Below are positions 10,212 through 22,222 of a stretch of 64,000 nucleotides of DNA, in pieces. The notes under the pieces are model-generated. The model saw only the letters and a program-made list of their open reading frames with translations, was not told the origin of the DNA and made no database searches. Each line of letters opens with the position of its first letter. Positions within the stretch are counted from its first letter, which is position 1. Made by a program: the position numbers and the translations under genes. The DNA comes from Diadophis punctatus similis (lineage: Eukaryota > Chordata > Lepidosauria > Squamata > Dipsadidae), in NCBI GenBank assembly GCA_023053685.1, contig JALIGW010000002.1, forward strand, positions 167,159,034 to 167,223,033, read 5' to 3'.

Positions 10212-10828
10212 TGTTGTGGCCCACCAGCAGCTAGCGGAGCTGGCGGCAGACTCAGACAGTGAGGAGGTTGGGGAGGAACATGGGCCAGTCCTGGAGTCTG
10301 GGGAAGGCTCTGATGAGTGCTCTGCATCCGAGGCAGAGATGGGGCCAGGGCCGTCCGACAGTTATCAGCTACCTTCGGAGTCTGAGATAAGTGGGGCTGA
10401 AGAACAGCTGGAGCCTGTTCCCGATGTGCGCATGCACAGAGCTGTCAGGAGAAGGGAACAATTAAGAAACAGAGGTCGACTCGGGAGTAAAAGCACAAGG
10501 GGACGCTGAATGGCCCCTCCCATAGGAAATAAATAGGAGTGAAAGGGGAGTGGTGCAGGAGACAATTAATTCATTAGTGTGAAGATTTGATTATCTGAGA
10601 GACTCCTTGCCAAGTATTTCTTTGTACAGCATTGCATCAAGAAGCTCTCAGCCTGGCAACTATCCAAGGACTGATAAGGTCTGTGTTTGCAATTCACCCT
10701 TGAAAGACTGTTTTCCAGGACTTTGCTGGATGTGAATGCTAGGAATTCACATTATCCAAATAAAAAGGGTTTTTTTGGGGGGGGACAAGGAGTCTGTTTT
10801 GTGATTTGGTGAAGCCTAGGTCAGAACA
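10212..10828 (+). mobile_element. solo LTR (TGTTGTGGCC...TCAGAACA, 617 bp)
   Basis: Starts TGTTGTGG, ends GGTCAGAACA, and is flanked by a perfect 5-bp duplication CACTG (10,207-10,211 and 10,829-10,833). It contains AATAAA (about 10,760) near the 3' end. A related LTR lies at 47,714. The acidic 106-codon frame 10,189-10,509 lies inside and is probably not a gene. Confidence 0.8.
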
Positions 10829-10833
10829 CACTG

Positions 10834-11234
10834 AAATAACTAAAAACAAAGGATAATGAATAGCCAATTATTCACCAACCCTTGTATGTCACTTGTAAGA
10901 TAGTCACTGAAAAACATATTTAAGATAAATTATAAATATCATAAAATCTGTAGATGCATGCTTCTCCATTAATTCTTATGTATGACACTGCAGTATTTCT
11001 TTTTCTGTCTATTCCTTACAAAAAGGTAAACATGCTCATTTAAGACTGTCCTTGTTATGTCTGGTAAGAGAACTAACACATTTTAAAGAACTTCTCTTAA
11101 TGGTATAATAGGTCTCGGAGGGGGGGAAAAACCTGTTGATCCACCTCATGGCTCCTTCCTTCTGGTACCAATTGTGCAGGCCATTTGTAGCAAGAGTAAT
11201 AGGATAGTTGTTGTGAAATGAATTCCATCTTGGG
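10834..11234. other. no gene or repeat recognised
   Basis: AT-rich spacer between the solo LTR and the next MITE. Confidence 0.4.
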
Positions 11235-11242
11235 AATTGCAC

Positions 11243-11430
11243 CAGGGGTGGGTTCTACTTACCTTCCCTACCGGTTTGCATCGCATGGGAAGTGTGCGTT
11301 TTGCACCCCCGTCACATCACGCAAATGAACCTCTGCGCATGTGCAGAAGCCTCTGCGCATGCACAGAGGGGTTCTTTCCAAGCCACTTTCAGGAAGCGGC
11401 AAATGGAGGATCGGCAGCAACCCACCGCTG
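11243..11430. mobile_element. hAT-type MITE, CAGGGGTGGGTTC family (188 bp)
   Basis: CAGGGGTGGGTTCTACTTACC to CAACCCACCGCTG, perfect 8-bp duplication AATTGCAC. A short internally deleted copy keeping a GCGCATGTGCAGAAG segment. Confidence 0.85.
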
Positions 11431-11519
11431 AATTGCACCATAATAAGAAAAATAACATGATATTTTCTTCCTTAAATACATAAAAGAAAAGGAACTTCCT
11501 TACCATATCCATTTTATTT

Positions 11520-11570
11520 AAGTCAGCTCTGGGAGTTGGGCGGCATAGAAATTTTAATAATAATAATAAG
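11520..11570 (+). repeat. L2-type LINE 3' tail fragment
   Basis: CTGGGAGTTGGGCGGCATAG followed by AAATTTTAATAATAATAAT matches the 3' end of the L2 at 34,770. Confidence 0.6.
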
Positions 11571-11639
11571 CAGATTTCCGTACCTTTCAATGCCATGCCA
11601 AAAACCAGGTTCATGCTATGGCCAGACTTAAAGAATAAA

Positions 11640-12150
11640 GAATTGATTAATTATGGGTGAGTATCAATTCTTCTCAGCATTGGAGTTTTCTCCAGTGAGC
11701 TACAGTAGGTCTTCACATAATGTGTTAGATTTCACTGTATGATAATTGGAGCCAGGTCATTTGTGCCTTGAGTGAGAACTCTGGATTGTTTAATGATCCA
11801 TTTATTCTTCCTGTTGTCGTCTTGTTTTTTTGGTTATCCATGGTATTCTCAACACCTTATTTCAAACCCGCCAATACTCTTTCTATCCTGCTTCTTCCAA
11901 ATTCCAACTTCTGCTCTCATAGAGGGTCACAGAGAATACTATTACCTGGACTATTCTAATCTTTGTAAGTATAGACATATCGTAACCTCTTTTCCAAGAC
12001 CTTTGTGGCTGCTGTACTAAACACTAATCTGCAGCAAATTCCTTCCTTGACTGCTGTTACCTTTACATTTTTGCTTGATTCCAAAAGCCAGAAGTTATCT
12101 ACCATTTCAATATCTTCATTGTCTATCTTTCATTATTTCTCCTTAACATT
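11640..12150 (-). pseudogene. RTE/BovB-type LINE ORF2 C-terminal fragment
   Basis: On the minus strand this carries degraded coding sequence of the BovB C-terminus: a 'cataatgtgaagacc...ctggagaaaa' block equivalent to the FGH-MRR-SLEK region, preceded by sequence equivalent to the IEMV...FLGS region. Frameshifts and stops throughout. The (CT)n array follows its 5' side. Confidence 0.6.
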
Positions 12151-12174
12151 TGCTTGCATTCCAATGCTCCTCCT

Positions 12175-12362
<188 letters not shown>

Positions 12363-12810
12363 ATTGGTCTCACCTTTAGGAAATTTCTCCTTAGTCCAAC
12401 TCACAATAAAATAGCACTGTTCCAATATTTAAAATAGAATAGAATAACAGAGTTGGAAAGGACCTTGGAGGTCTTCTAGTCCAACCCCCTGCTCAGGCAG
12501 GAAACCCTACACCACTTCAGACAAATGGTTATCCAATCTCTTCTTAAAAACTTCCAGTGTTGGAGCATTTACACCTTCTTGAGGCAAGTTGTTCCACTGA
12601 TTAATTGTTCTGTCAGAAAATTTGAGGGGCTCCTGCAAAAATGAGGGAGTCAATCTATTTTCCAAAGCACCAAAAGGCACAACAAGAAACAATGGATGGA
12701 AACTAACGAAAGAGAGAAGCAACCTAGGACTAAGGAGAAATTTCCTAAGGGTGAGACCAATCAACCAATGGAATAGCTTGCCATCACTGGAGGCTTTCAA
12801 AAAGAGTGAG
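12363..12810. repeat. inverted CR1 LINE 3' fragments
   Basis: Three CR1 pieces abut: a minus-strand piece at 12,363-12,404, a minus-strand 3' end at 12,433-12,628 (frame INQWNNLPQEG...FKKRLDNHL), and a plus-strand piece at 12,629-12,805 overlapping the same part of CR1 (NNGWKLTKERSNLGLRRNFL). The head-to-head order suggests 5' inversion at insertion or two separate insertions. Confidence 0.75.
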
Positions 12811-12861
12811 GGAAGTACACCCCAAAAGGACAGTGCCAGGAACCACTAAAACAATGCAGAA

Positions 12862-13410
12862 AACTTAAAACAGCCATTCTTCTTTTTTTAAAAAGTCAAC
12901 CCCAAAGCAAACGCAGCAGCTGAGAGGGAAACTAAGAGCAGCTGTTCAGGCTAATTGAAAGCCTGGGCGTGCTGCCAAAAGCCATTAACCCTTCCAACTC
13001 TATTATTCTATGTTCTCTATGTTCTAAATTGGGTGCTTCACAGCAGAAGCAATACAGCTGGCTAGACCACACATGCATTAAATTCACAGCCTGTATGATC
13101 AAGCTGCATCATTGTCCCCTCCTGTATCTTTTCCCCCAGGAAGAAACAAGAAGTAACCAACACTGCAGCAGCTATAAAAGGTCTTGGGAAACTTCAGAGA
13201 GTATAAACTGATCACAGAAGTGTTACTTAATACTCTTTATAATGAAAATGTTTGTAATCTTGTCCTTCTTCCTGAAGGGAAGAGGTTAATCCCATCACCA
13301 AATGGGTGATTGATGGGTTTCCCTGCCCTAATCCTGTCAGTTTCTGTTGTTTATTGACTTGATTCAGGGTGTAATGGCTGCATTCCAGCTGCAACTGTTA
13401 AGTGGAGCTA
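12862..13410. other. no gene or repeat recognised
   Basis: Unique-looking spacer before the GA array. Confidence 0.4.
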
Positions 13411-13415
13411 TTAAC

Positions 13416-13601
<186 letters not shown>

Positions 13602-13653
13602 CAATTTACTAACGGTTCCGGCGAATCTGAAAACCGGCTGCATTTCATCTATG

Positions 13654-13654
<1 letters not shown>

Positions 13655-13713
<59 letters not shown>
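13655..13713. repeat. (GT)n microsatellite
   Basis: About 58 bp of pure GT. Confidence 0.95.
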
Positions 13714-13716
<3 letters not shown>

Positions 13717-13719
13717 GAG

Positions 13720-14430
13720 TAGTAAGCCATAGGACTTTTTTGACTGAACACATCAAATTCCAGCCCTTTTCAATTGTCTGATGCATGATACATAGGATGT
13801 CAATATGCAGTCAATTAATGTCATCTTTCCCTAAACTCAACTTTCCCATGTCATTTGTTCTGGTTCTTTATATAAGATTCCAGCTTTGGATTTTGTATTT
13901 CCTGCAGTTACATCAGCAACTAGATGTCCTAAAGTCTTTAATCTAGGTATGAAACACCATTTTTGTCATGGTGTGATTATTGCCTGTTACATGTATATGC
14001 AGGGAGATGCATCCCTATTCATTATAATGGTTTATTCCTGAGCACGTGATTTATATGTTCTTGTACACATGTGTGCATTCTAATCTCTGCTCTACCCTTC
14101 TTGCTCTGTCTTCCATTGAGAGAAGACGCACATTTATATTAGAGATGTAAACAAATGAGGATTTATTGTTTTTGTACCGAAATAAATATTTTTACTTAAA
14201 CTTTTAAACTGCGGTTTCATTTCTAATGTCTGATGTCCGGGAAAAGATCAAACATCTCTTCTGTGAGATTAATTCTATCAATTTTTCACCATTTGTATGC
14301 TGAAAACTTCTCAGCTCTTTCTCAACAGCTGGACCTATTTCAGTCACATTTCAGTCTGGAATTTAGACCAGAACAGCATTAGTGACATGACAGAGTAAGA
14401 GTAGTTATCTCCAGCATCACCTTATACTCT
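13720..14430. other. no gene or repeat recognised
   Basis: AT-rich unique-looking sequence. Confidence 0.4.
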
Positions 14431-14434
14431 AAAT

Positions 14435-14620
14435 CAGGGGTCCCCAACCCCCGGACTGTGGTCCACTACCAGGCCATGGGCTGTTTGGAACTGGGCCACG
14501 CATGTGGCTGGTCAGCGCACTTGTGCGCATGCGTGCAGCTCGGCTTGCATGAGCGGCAGATCAGCCCCTTCGCATGTGTAGCTCAACTTGTGCAAGCAAT
14601 GGGCTGGCATTGACCCTCTC
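14435..14620 (+). mobile_element. hAT-type element fragment (CAGGGGTCCCCAACCC)
   Basis: CAGGGGTCCCCAACCCCCGG, TCCACTACCAGGCCATGGGC and GGGCCAC match the 5' end of a well-known vertebrate hAT (Charlie-like) family. Only one end is present. Confidence 0.6.
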
Positions 14621-14863
14621 AATCTCTAGGATCATCACATTCAGCATTTTTCTGCCTCTATCCCAGTTAATTAGTTGCTACTTTCTAGCAGTTAGTAAAT
14701 ATGGTGGCTAAGTAGTATAGCACATTTTCTGTTGGCAGTATCCAGATTCAGTTTGGAAGTTTCAAGTGAATTTGGGGAAAACACCTAGACAGATTCTGTT
14801 TGTCAGTATCAAGCAGCCTTTCCTACCTTCATAGAAGTTGTAGGTTGGGAAACAGATTGTATC

Positions 14864-14957
14864 ATTCGTTTGTTCATTCATTCATTCATTCATTCATCCA
14901 TCCATCCATTCATCCATCCATCCATCCATCCATCCATCCATTCATTCATTCATTCCA
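14864..14957. repeat. (CATT)n/(CATC)n microsatellite
   Basis: Tetranucleotide array switching from ATTC to ATCC and back to ATTC. Confidence 0.9.
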
Positions 14958-14959
14958 GT

Positions 14960-16440
14960 CTGACTCAGTAAAAGAGTCAGATTTGCTGATCCACAAGATA
15001 ATATAAGATAATATCACTTTATTAAAAAGATTTGGGAAATAGAAAGTAAAACATATCAGAAGTAGTTACATGCCCTCTATAAATAGTTAAGCATCTTCAG
15101 AGAGACAAAGACCTGTATCTGACTGCCCTCAATTTTGAACAATGTGTAAATTACTCAAGATGTTTTTTGGCCCTCCCCAACATTAAGTAATCTTAATAGT
15201 AACAACAACCATATAAAATATTACACTGTGTTGAACAAATGCACGGGGAACATAGTTATTATAGCAGCTGGTATTACAGGATAGGAGTATGGGGGTGGGA
15301 AGAAGCATATCAGGAATAAACCTGCCATATTATATATTGTGACAGTCTATATATGCAGTAATTCATAAATAAATGAGATATATACCCCAAAGTCTAGTAT
15401 TTTTGGTAATCTCAAGAGATATTGTAATACAAATGAGTATTAGTTCACGAAGAGGTGAGGGTTACATGCACATGGAAGTTTAAACATATGTCTGGAATGA
15501 ATAATGCATTTTCAAAATGAATTATAAATGTTTTCCTGTTTACATCATTAATCTTGGGCTTAATTTGGTTTCTGAGAACTGGATTTGAAGTTCTGGGAAC
15601 TGGTTCAACAGGTGTAATTGTAGTAGACGTCCAATTTAGGATTGCATATTTTCTACCTTCTGTCCAGATTAATGCACATGTTTAAAAAAGCCCTTAATTA
15701 GATTTCTCAAAAATACAATCAGGAAGATAAATTTAGCCTATCTTATCCCCAACTCCCATCCTCATTTCTCATTCTTTGAAAGCTAACCATTTTGGATCAG
15801 TTACGAGTTATAATTGAAAGGCCTTCAAGTAAACATATTGTTTTGTATATGTGTTTAACTGATCCCAAATTACAGGATGAGGCTGCAGGCAAGTATTGTA
15901 ACCACTGCAGTCTTTTCTGCCTATCATGCAGGGTTGAAGCATATCCATCATCAAGACACTTACTCTGCTCCTACTGTTTCCGTCTCACTGCCATTAATAA
16001 AACCTAGTCCATTATCTCTTAGTGGTTTAGCACACTTAGTTTGTTGTGCTGATATTCATTCTCCTTCATGTTCCTCTTTGATTTTCTGCCCTCTCCAGTG
16101 AGAGAACCAAAAATAATGGGGATATATCTTCTTCCTTCTTTCTTGATGGTAATGTCTATTGAATTCAGAATGAGACAAACAAATGGACAATACATTTCAG
16201 CAGTAGCAAACTGGAAGAAAGAGAGAAGTCAACTGAGAACCTCTTTCCCCACAACCCCTCAACATTGGGAATCAAAACTGCAAACTACTGAATAATTAGA
16301 AAGATAATGGACACCAATATTTGACTGTAGATGTTCATTGAACATGATGTTATGGTTAGTTTCCGGAAGACTTTGTAATAAAATTCCATGTGTATGGAAC
16401 TTTACTATGTGTAACTTTTCTTGCTTTAGTGGGAACATGA
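14960..16440. other. no gene or repeat recognised
   Basis: AT-rich unique-looking sequence; short frames at 15,792 and 16,068 have no recognisable domain. Confidence 0.35.
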
Positions 16441-16442
16441 AG

Positions 16443-16513
16443 ATATTTGTACAACACATATATGCATTGACTACAATAGATTCACTGTATATATATATGT
16501 GTTGTACAAATAT
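16443..16513. repeat. 71-nt perfect-stem hairpin
   Basis: ATATTTGTACAACACATATA (with one further T) at 16,443-16,463 is exactly complementary to 16,493-16,513, with a 29-nt loop. The size resembles a pre-miRNA stem-loop or a very small MITE. Confidence 0.6.
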
Positions 16514-16584
16514 ATTTAAGTATATCAACCTCTACCCTTCTCTTTCTGCATGGATCTACATAGGCTTGCCAGACTAAACGTCAA

Positions 16585-16775
16585 AATATAAATATAATAT
16601 TATAATATAATAATATAATAATGTAATGTAATGTAATGTAACACAATATAATAATATAATTTAATATAATAATAATATAATGTAACGTAACGTAACATAA
16701 CATCACATCACATCACATCACATCACATCACATCACAACACAACACAACATAATATAACATAACATAACGTAATA
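16585..16775. repeat. mosaic pentanucleotide microsatellite
   Basis: Blocks of AATAT, AATGT, AACGT, AACAT, ATCAC and AACAC-type 5-mers follow each other, one changing to the next by single substitutions. Confidence 0.85.
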
Positions 16776-17095
16776 CTAAGTTCACATGAATGAAAAGAGG
16801 GAGATTGCTGCCTTGAGATTCTGGGGGAAATGTAAAAGTTCACAAGAAACAGTTTTTGTTGTGAAAAATATCAAAACTTAGGACAGGTGGGTAAGCAGCC
16901 TCCATATCATCATATTTGACATAGCAAAAGAAGAAGCCATTTTGATGGTTTATGTTTTAAGATCACAAACAAGTACGCAGTAATGTGTGGAGCATTCCTT
17001 CTCCCGTCTAGTGAGAAAGAGGACCACTTAGCTAGTTAAATGTTACCTGCAAAGATGATCCAACATATAGCTTGCAGGGTTTTTTTTTGTTTTTG

Positions 17096-17285
17096 TGCCT
17101 ATAAGTGAGTTGACTCCAGTAGACTCCTGGACAGGTCCTTCCAGTTTTCCTAGCAAGATTTCAGAAGTGGTTTGCCATTACCGCCCTCTTAGGGCTGAGA
17201 GAGATAGACTGGCCCAATGACTTCTAAAGACTGGTCTAGAACTCATGGCCTCCCAGTTTCTAGCCTGATTCGTTTAGCAAGAGAG
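17096..17285 (-). mobile_element. tRNA-derived SINE (Sauria type), minus strand
   Basis: Read on the minus strand: degraded tRNA-like head, CAGTCTATCTCTCTCAGCC core, GCAAACCACTTCTGAAAT, then a BovB-like tail with GGACCTGTCCAGGAG. The same family is at 28,136, 44,175 and 56,894. Confidence 0.65.
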
Positions 17286-17289
17286 AAAG

Positions 17290-17830
17290 GCTCAGAGACG
17301 AATGCATAACCCTTTCCCATTATTCCGGTTCCATTTTTGCCACAACAGCCTTACATTTGTTTCTAGATATGACTATATATAACTTGGATGTTGCAGCAGG
17401 AGGTGGGGAATCAAACACAGCACAGAGTCCCAGGAGGGAATTTCTATTTGCAGAACAGCCTATTTCATAAGTGACAAGGTGCATGGCATCCATTTACAGG
17501 ATTTAATTATAAAAGGACCCAGAACTAAAAGTACTGGCAACTCAAGCTTATAATTTTGTTGTCCGGTGTTAGAATACTGAAAACCCTTCATTTACTCTTT
17601 TGCTTTTTGTGGAGGTGTCTGTTTGTTTTGGTCAAGAGAATGGGGGTCACTGCAGCTTCCATGACTTACTCTAAGAAAATGAGAAAACACAATCTTCAAG
17701 TAAACAACTAGTTTTTAAAAATTCAACGCCATTTTTTGTAAACATAATTGCCATTCCCATTCATAAATACAGATTTTCCCCAGTTACTTTAATTTGCCAA
17801 ATACACATCCTTTGCTGAACCTTCCTTCCC
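17290..17830. other. no gene or repeat recognised
   Basis: Unique-looking spacer. Confidence 0.4.
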
Positions 17831-17841
17831 ATACTGTATAT

Positions 17842-18094
17842 CAGGGGTGAAATCCAGCAGATTGTGACAGGTTCTGGAGAACCGGCAAATACCACCTCTG
17901 ACTGGCCCCAGAGTGGGGTGGGAATGGAGATTTTGCAATATCCTTCCCCCGGGAGTGGGGAAGGAATGGGGATTTTGCAGTATCCTTCCCCTGGAGTGGG
18001 GTGGGAATGGAGATTTTGCAGTATCCTTCCCCTGCCTCGCCCACCAAGCGATGCCCACAGAACCGGTAGTATAAAACTTTGGATTTCATCACTG
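17842..18094. mobile_element. hAT-type MITE, CAGGGGTGAAATCC subfamily
   Basis: CAGGGGTGAAATCCAGCAG to GGATTTCATCACTG with 8-bp flanks CTGTATAT / CTGTATTT (7 of 8). Contains three tandem copies of a GGAGATTTTGCAATATCC unit (about 50 bp). Confidence 0.8.
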
Positions 18095-18102
18095 CTGTAT
18101 TT

Positions 18103-19379
18103 CCATTACTAAAAAGAAAAAAGAAAAGAAAAGAACAAGAAATTAACTCAGGAAAAGAGGACTGGACAGGTTGGAATTCACGGAATGTGTCCAGTGGTAC
18201 TTCAGGAAAATAATAAAAATAAGTTTTAAAAAGTTAAATGGTATTTTTCAATTGACATGTCTATGGATATTTTTTTTCAACTGACACACCAAGTTTTCCT
18301 TTAAGCATAACATGACTATATATGTCATGTTATATATGTTATCTGTTATATATGTGTCATGTTATATATGTCACTATATATAACCCTTTAAGTATAACAT
18401 GACTATATATATAAAATCTAGAACTTGAGTATTTCTATTGCATTTTTGCAGTTTATTGTTGCTCTTTTGTGCTTTAATATTGATCTCAAAATAGTTCCAG
18501 AAAAGTACAATCATTTTTATTTATATATTTGGGTTCTATCCTATCTTTTCCTCTGGAAGTTCGTGTGTACAGCACCTCCTCCTCCATTTTTTCTCCTAAG
18601 CATCTCTATGGGTATTTTGTGCTCAGAGAAAGTCACTGCCCCATACACTATCAACAAGCCACATAATTCCATTTTCTATCTGATGTAATTGTGTTCTGCA
18701 AAGGAACTACCTTCTTATAAGAAAATTATTTCAGAAGATATATGTATTCCTATCCCATTATAGGTTACAAAGAAGAAGTATTCGCTGTGAAATAAAGATA
18801 CACAGATTGGTGAATAAAAATGAAACAAGAATGAATCAGTACCATAGCAAACACTACATACTTTTTTCTCACTGTATTCTGAATTAATCCTTCTAGTAAT
18901 GCTATCATAACCATCATCATCATAATCATTTGACAGCAATAGTTTGGAATTCTGCAATGCATTTAGCAGCTTTTCTTCACCATCATTTGACATTCTTAAT
19001 TCTGAAATCATTTTCAGGTTTTAAAATTAAAAAAAATTGCATATAGATTGGGCTTGCAGATCTCCATTCCCTCCATCCCTGACCATATCCCATGCTGCTT
19101 TCCACTTTCCTTGGCAAAATAAATTTGGGGCCACTTTGTACATGTCGCCTAAAGAAGCACAATTGCTTTGGGTCTAAAAGTCATAGTTTTAGCTGCATAT
19201 TCCATGTGTTAGAGAACGGTTTGGGACAACTCATTGACTGGGTTCACATATTACGCTAAGTCATCATGTGTATTGTTTATTTTGTTTTGATGTTTATTGT
19301 GTTGTTTGAATCCAGCCATTGTTTGGAATGTGTGCCCTCATGTTACACTTTGATGATTTTTATGTATTAAAGTAAGACA
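18103..19379. other. no gene recognised; AT-rich with local TATATATGTCATG repeats
   Basis: Near 18,305-18,415 ATAACATGACTATATAT recurs in direct and inverted form. The rest looks unique. Confidence 0.4.
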
Positions 19380-19439
19380 ATGTTTTATATATTGGATTAC
19401 CTGCAATCAATTTTAAAATATGTAAAAGTAGTTGAAAAG

Positions 19440-19994
19440 GAATATCAGGATTATCTTTTCCATCTGTTCAGTAATGCCCTATCTTCCAAACCCTCATTTT
19501 ATTTCCTCGATGATTTAGATGAGGGGATAGAAGCGGAAATTGTCAAATTTGCACATGACACCAAGCTGGCAGGAATAGCCAATACTCCAGAAGATAGGCT
19601 CAAGATACAGAAGGATCTTGACAGACTTGATCATTGGGCCCTATCTAAAAGAAAGAAAGAAATCCATTGGTGGAAAAAAAATAAGGTTCTACATTTAGGC
19701 AAGAAAAACCAAATGCATAGGTATAGAAGAGGCTATAGGTATATATTGAGCCTGTAATACCAGGCTAAATAGTAATAACTGCAAAAGGGATTTTGGAGTC
19801 CTAGTGGACAATCACTTAAATATGAGCCAGCAGTGTGCTGCAGCTGCCAAAAAAGCCAATGCAGTCCTAAGCTGCATTAACAGACGGTTAGAATCAAGAT
19901 CACGTGAAGTGTTAATACCACTTTATAATGCCTTAGTTAGTAAGATTGCACTTGGAATATTGTACCCAGTTTTGGTTGCCATGATATAAAAAAG

Positions 19995-20088
<94 letters not shown>

Positions 20089-20700
20089 CAACAACAACAA
20101 CAACAACAATAACAACAACAACAACAGCAACAACAACAGAGTTGGAAGGGACCTTGGAGGTCTTCTAGTCCAACCCCCTGCTTAGGCAGGAAACCCTACA
20201 CCACTTCAGACAAATGGTTATCCAACACCTGCTTAAAAACTTCCAGTGTTGGAGCATTCACAACTTCTGGAGGCAAGCTGTTCCACTGATTAATAAGATG
20301 TTGAAACTCTAGAAAGAGTACAGAGAAGAGCAACAAGATGATTAGGGGACTGGAGGCCACAGTGGGTGACAGTGTTCCGATATCTCAGGGGCTGCCACAA
20401 AGACGAGGAGGTCAACCTATTCCCCAAAGCACCTGAAGGCCGGACAAGAAGCAATGGGTGGAATCTAATCAAGGAGAGAAGCAACCTAGAACTAAGGAGA
20501 AATTTCCTGATAGTTAGAACAATTAATCAGTGGAACAATTTGCCTCCAGAAGTTGTGGGAGCTCCAACACCGGAGGTTTTTAAGAAGAGTTTGGAGAACC
20601 ATTTGTCTGAAATGGTATAGGGTTTCTTGCCTGAGCAGGGGGTTGGACTAGAAGACCTCCAAGGTCCCTTCCAACTCTATGAATCTGTTATTCTGTTATT
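19440..20700 (+). pseudogene. CR1 LINE ORF2 3' part, interrupted by a second CR1
   Basis: Plus-strand CR1 coding remains include KFAHDTKLAGIANTPEDRL, then MSQQCAAAAKKANAVLSCI and SRSREVLIPLYNALV, and after the insertion VFRYLRGCHKDEEVNLF and INQWNNLPPEVVGAPTPEVF, ending in the family's usual GTTGGACTAGAAGACCTCCA 3' region. Frameshifts separate the pieces. A minus-strand CR1 3' end with its (TAA)n/(CAA)n tail is inserted at about 19,993-20,296. Confidence 0.85.
19993..20296 (-). mobile_element. nested CR1 3' end with TTA/TTG tail
   Basis: Minus-strand CR1 3' end (20,132-20,296) followed by its simple tail, read on the plus strand as (TAA)n then (CAA)n (19,996-20,130). AAGAT occurs on both sides, and the host CR1 reads through if the insert is removed. 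The poly-Leu frame across the tail is an artefact. Confidence 0.75.
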
Positions 20701-20704
20701 TTGC

Positions 20705-22214
20705 TCAGTGAACATCCAAGTCCATTAAGGCAGAATTAAAAAGGAAAAAGAACAATGTGCAGCCTTGTATTATTACCTGTTATACCAGGGAGGAAGTTCA
20801 CATCATAATTATCTGTTCTTCCTGATATTGACCCAACAGGGATAAGATAGGATGATTTTGAATAGCCTGCAGAAATAACAATATAACAACTCGTGATTAA
20901 TTGTTTCTATCACTCAGATCTGCAGAAGGATGTCTGCAAACATGATTTAGACTCTCCTCCTCATGATAACAGTATTATAGTTAGGTCAGGCTGTCCTAAA
21001 ACTTTAGGCTCATCCATTCTCCATGTTTTGGGTCGTTAGTGTGAAAAATAGAATCTAAAGACTAGATCTAATACCAGATCTTGTCTTTTGAAAATGGAGA
21101 TGACGGGAAAATGTGATTCTTTTCATTTGGCTCCATTTGGACATCAGTTGTTTTTTGACTGGATTAGCAGGGCAACAAACACCTGGAGATTAAATATATC
21201 CTGTTTCAAGCTCTGGTCTCAGTGTACAGGATAAATTCTGAGTGAGTGGTTGATTTGCTGACCACAAATAACTGGCCATTATTTATATTTTCAGGCAGGC
21301 CTAAAAAGCAAAGCAGAGGAAAAGGGACAGAATTGTGTCTAAAAATGGCATGGCGAAATAAACCTATTAAATGCCCTGCCTTGGTCCAGAGGTGATTATT
21401 GTTTTTGTATGGGCTTATTTTCCTGCAATATGGAGTAGGAGGAAATGGCTAATTGCTTTTGTAGGAGGTAATTCAGGGCAGGATTTTTGTGCTATGGAAG
21501 CCACACCTGCAGAAAACACCAAACAAACCTGAGTTGTATTGCTTTTGTGGTCTGACATTTATGTATATGTAAAAAAAAAAAAAAGAAGAAGAAGCAGACA
21601 AAACAAAGGAAAGTGATGGGAATATCTGGCCCAGGGTACACCTACACCAGGGTCTCCACAGGGAGTCAACTATTTTGGAGTTTTATCATGCTTTCTGTTT
21701 CAAAATATTTCAAAACCCAGACCTTCCAAATCAAAATACTGTCAAAACATTATCACTTTGCTTAGCAATTATCACAAAAATGATAATGAAATAAAATACC
21801 CTGGGCTGTAATATTCCCAGAAAATGTTTAACAACCGGATAACAATCTAGAGTCGTCTAGAAGTTTCATACGAAATAATTGAAAAATATATAAAGATTAA
21901 CTTCTTTGGACACTGAGCCAGATTCCATGTCATATATCACAAAGGGCAATGCAACAATCCTTGGGCAGAAGCCCAGGGACTAAATGATTCATTAAATTTT
22001 CTTCTTTGAGGTTACTTAGAATGCCACGACTCCAGAGGAAGAATTCAGAAACCCGTTTCTTTCCTTGCAGATAGTTCCTCGGCCTTTATTTCTTCAGTGT
22101 TAGAGCTAAGGATGCTCAGTGCCAGAGAGGTTCACTGAGCTTTCCTGCTGTGTGCCTTGAAAAGCTCTCTTGAAGGTTGGAAGACCTCCTGAGCAATTTT
22201 GATTAAAACATAGG
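20705..22214. other. no gene or repeat recognised
   Basis: About 1.5 kb of unique-looking AT-rich sequence, with a short A-run near 21,570. Confidence 0.35.
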
Positions 22215-22222
22215 ATCTGTTG

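Noticed and set aside
10189..10509. Acidic 106-codon ORF as a host gene
   Set aside because: It lies almost entirely inside a solo LTR with perfect target duplication, and its start lies outside the LTR.
14864..14957. CRISPR-like regular repeats
   Set aside because: Simple tetranucleotide microsatellite in a vertebrate genome; no repeat-spacer structure.
19933..20136. Poly-leucine frame
   Set aside because: Translation of the (TAA)n/(CAA)n tail of a nested CR1.
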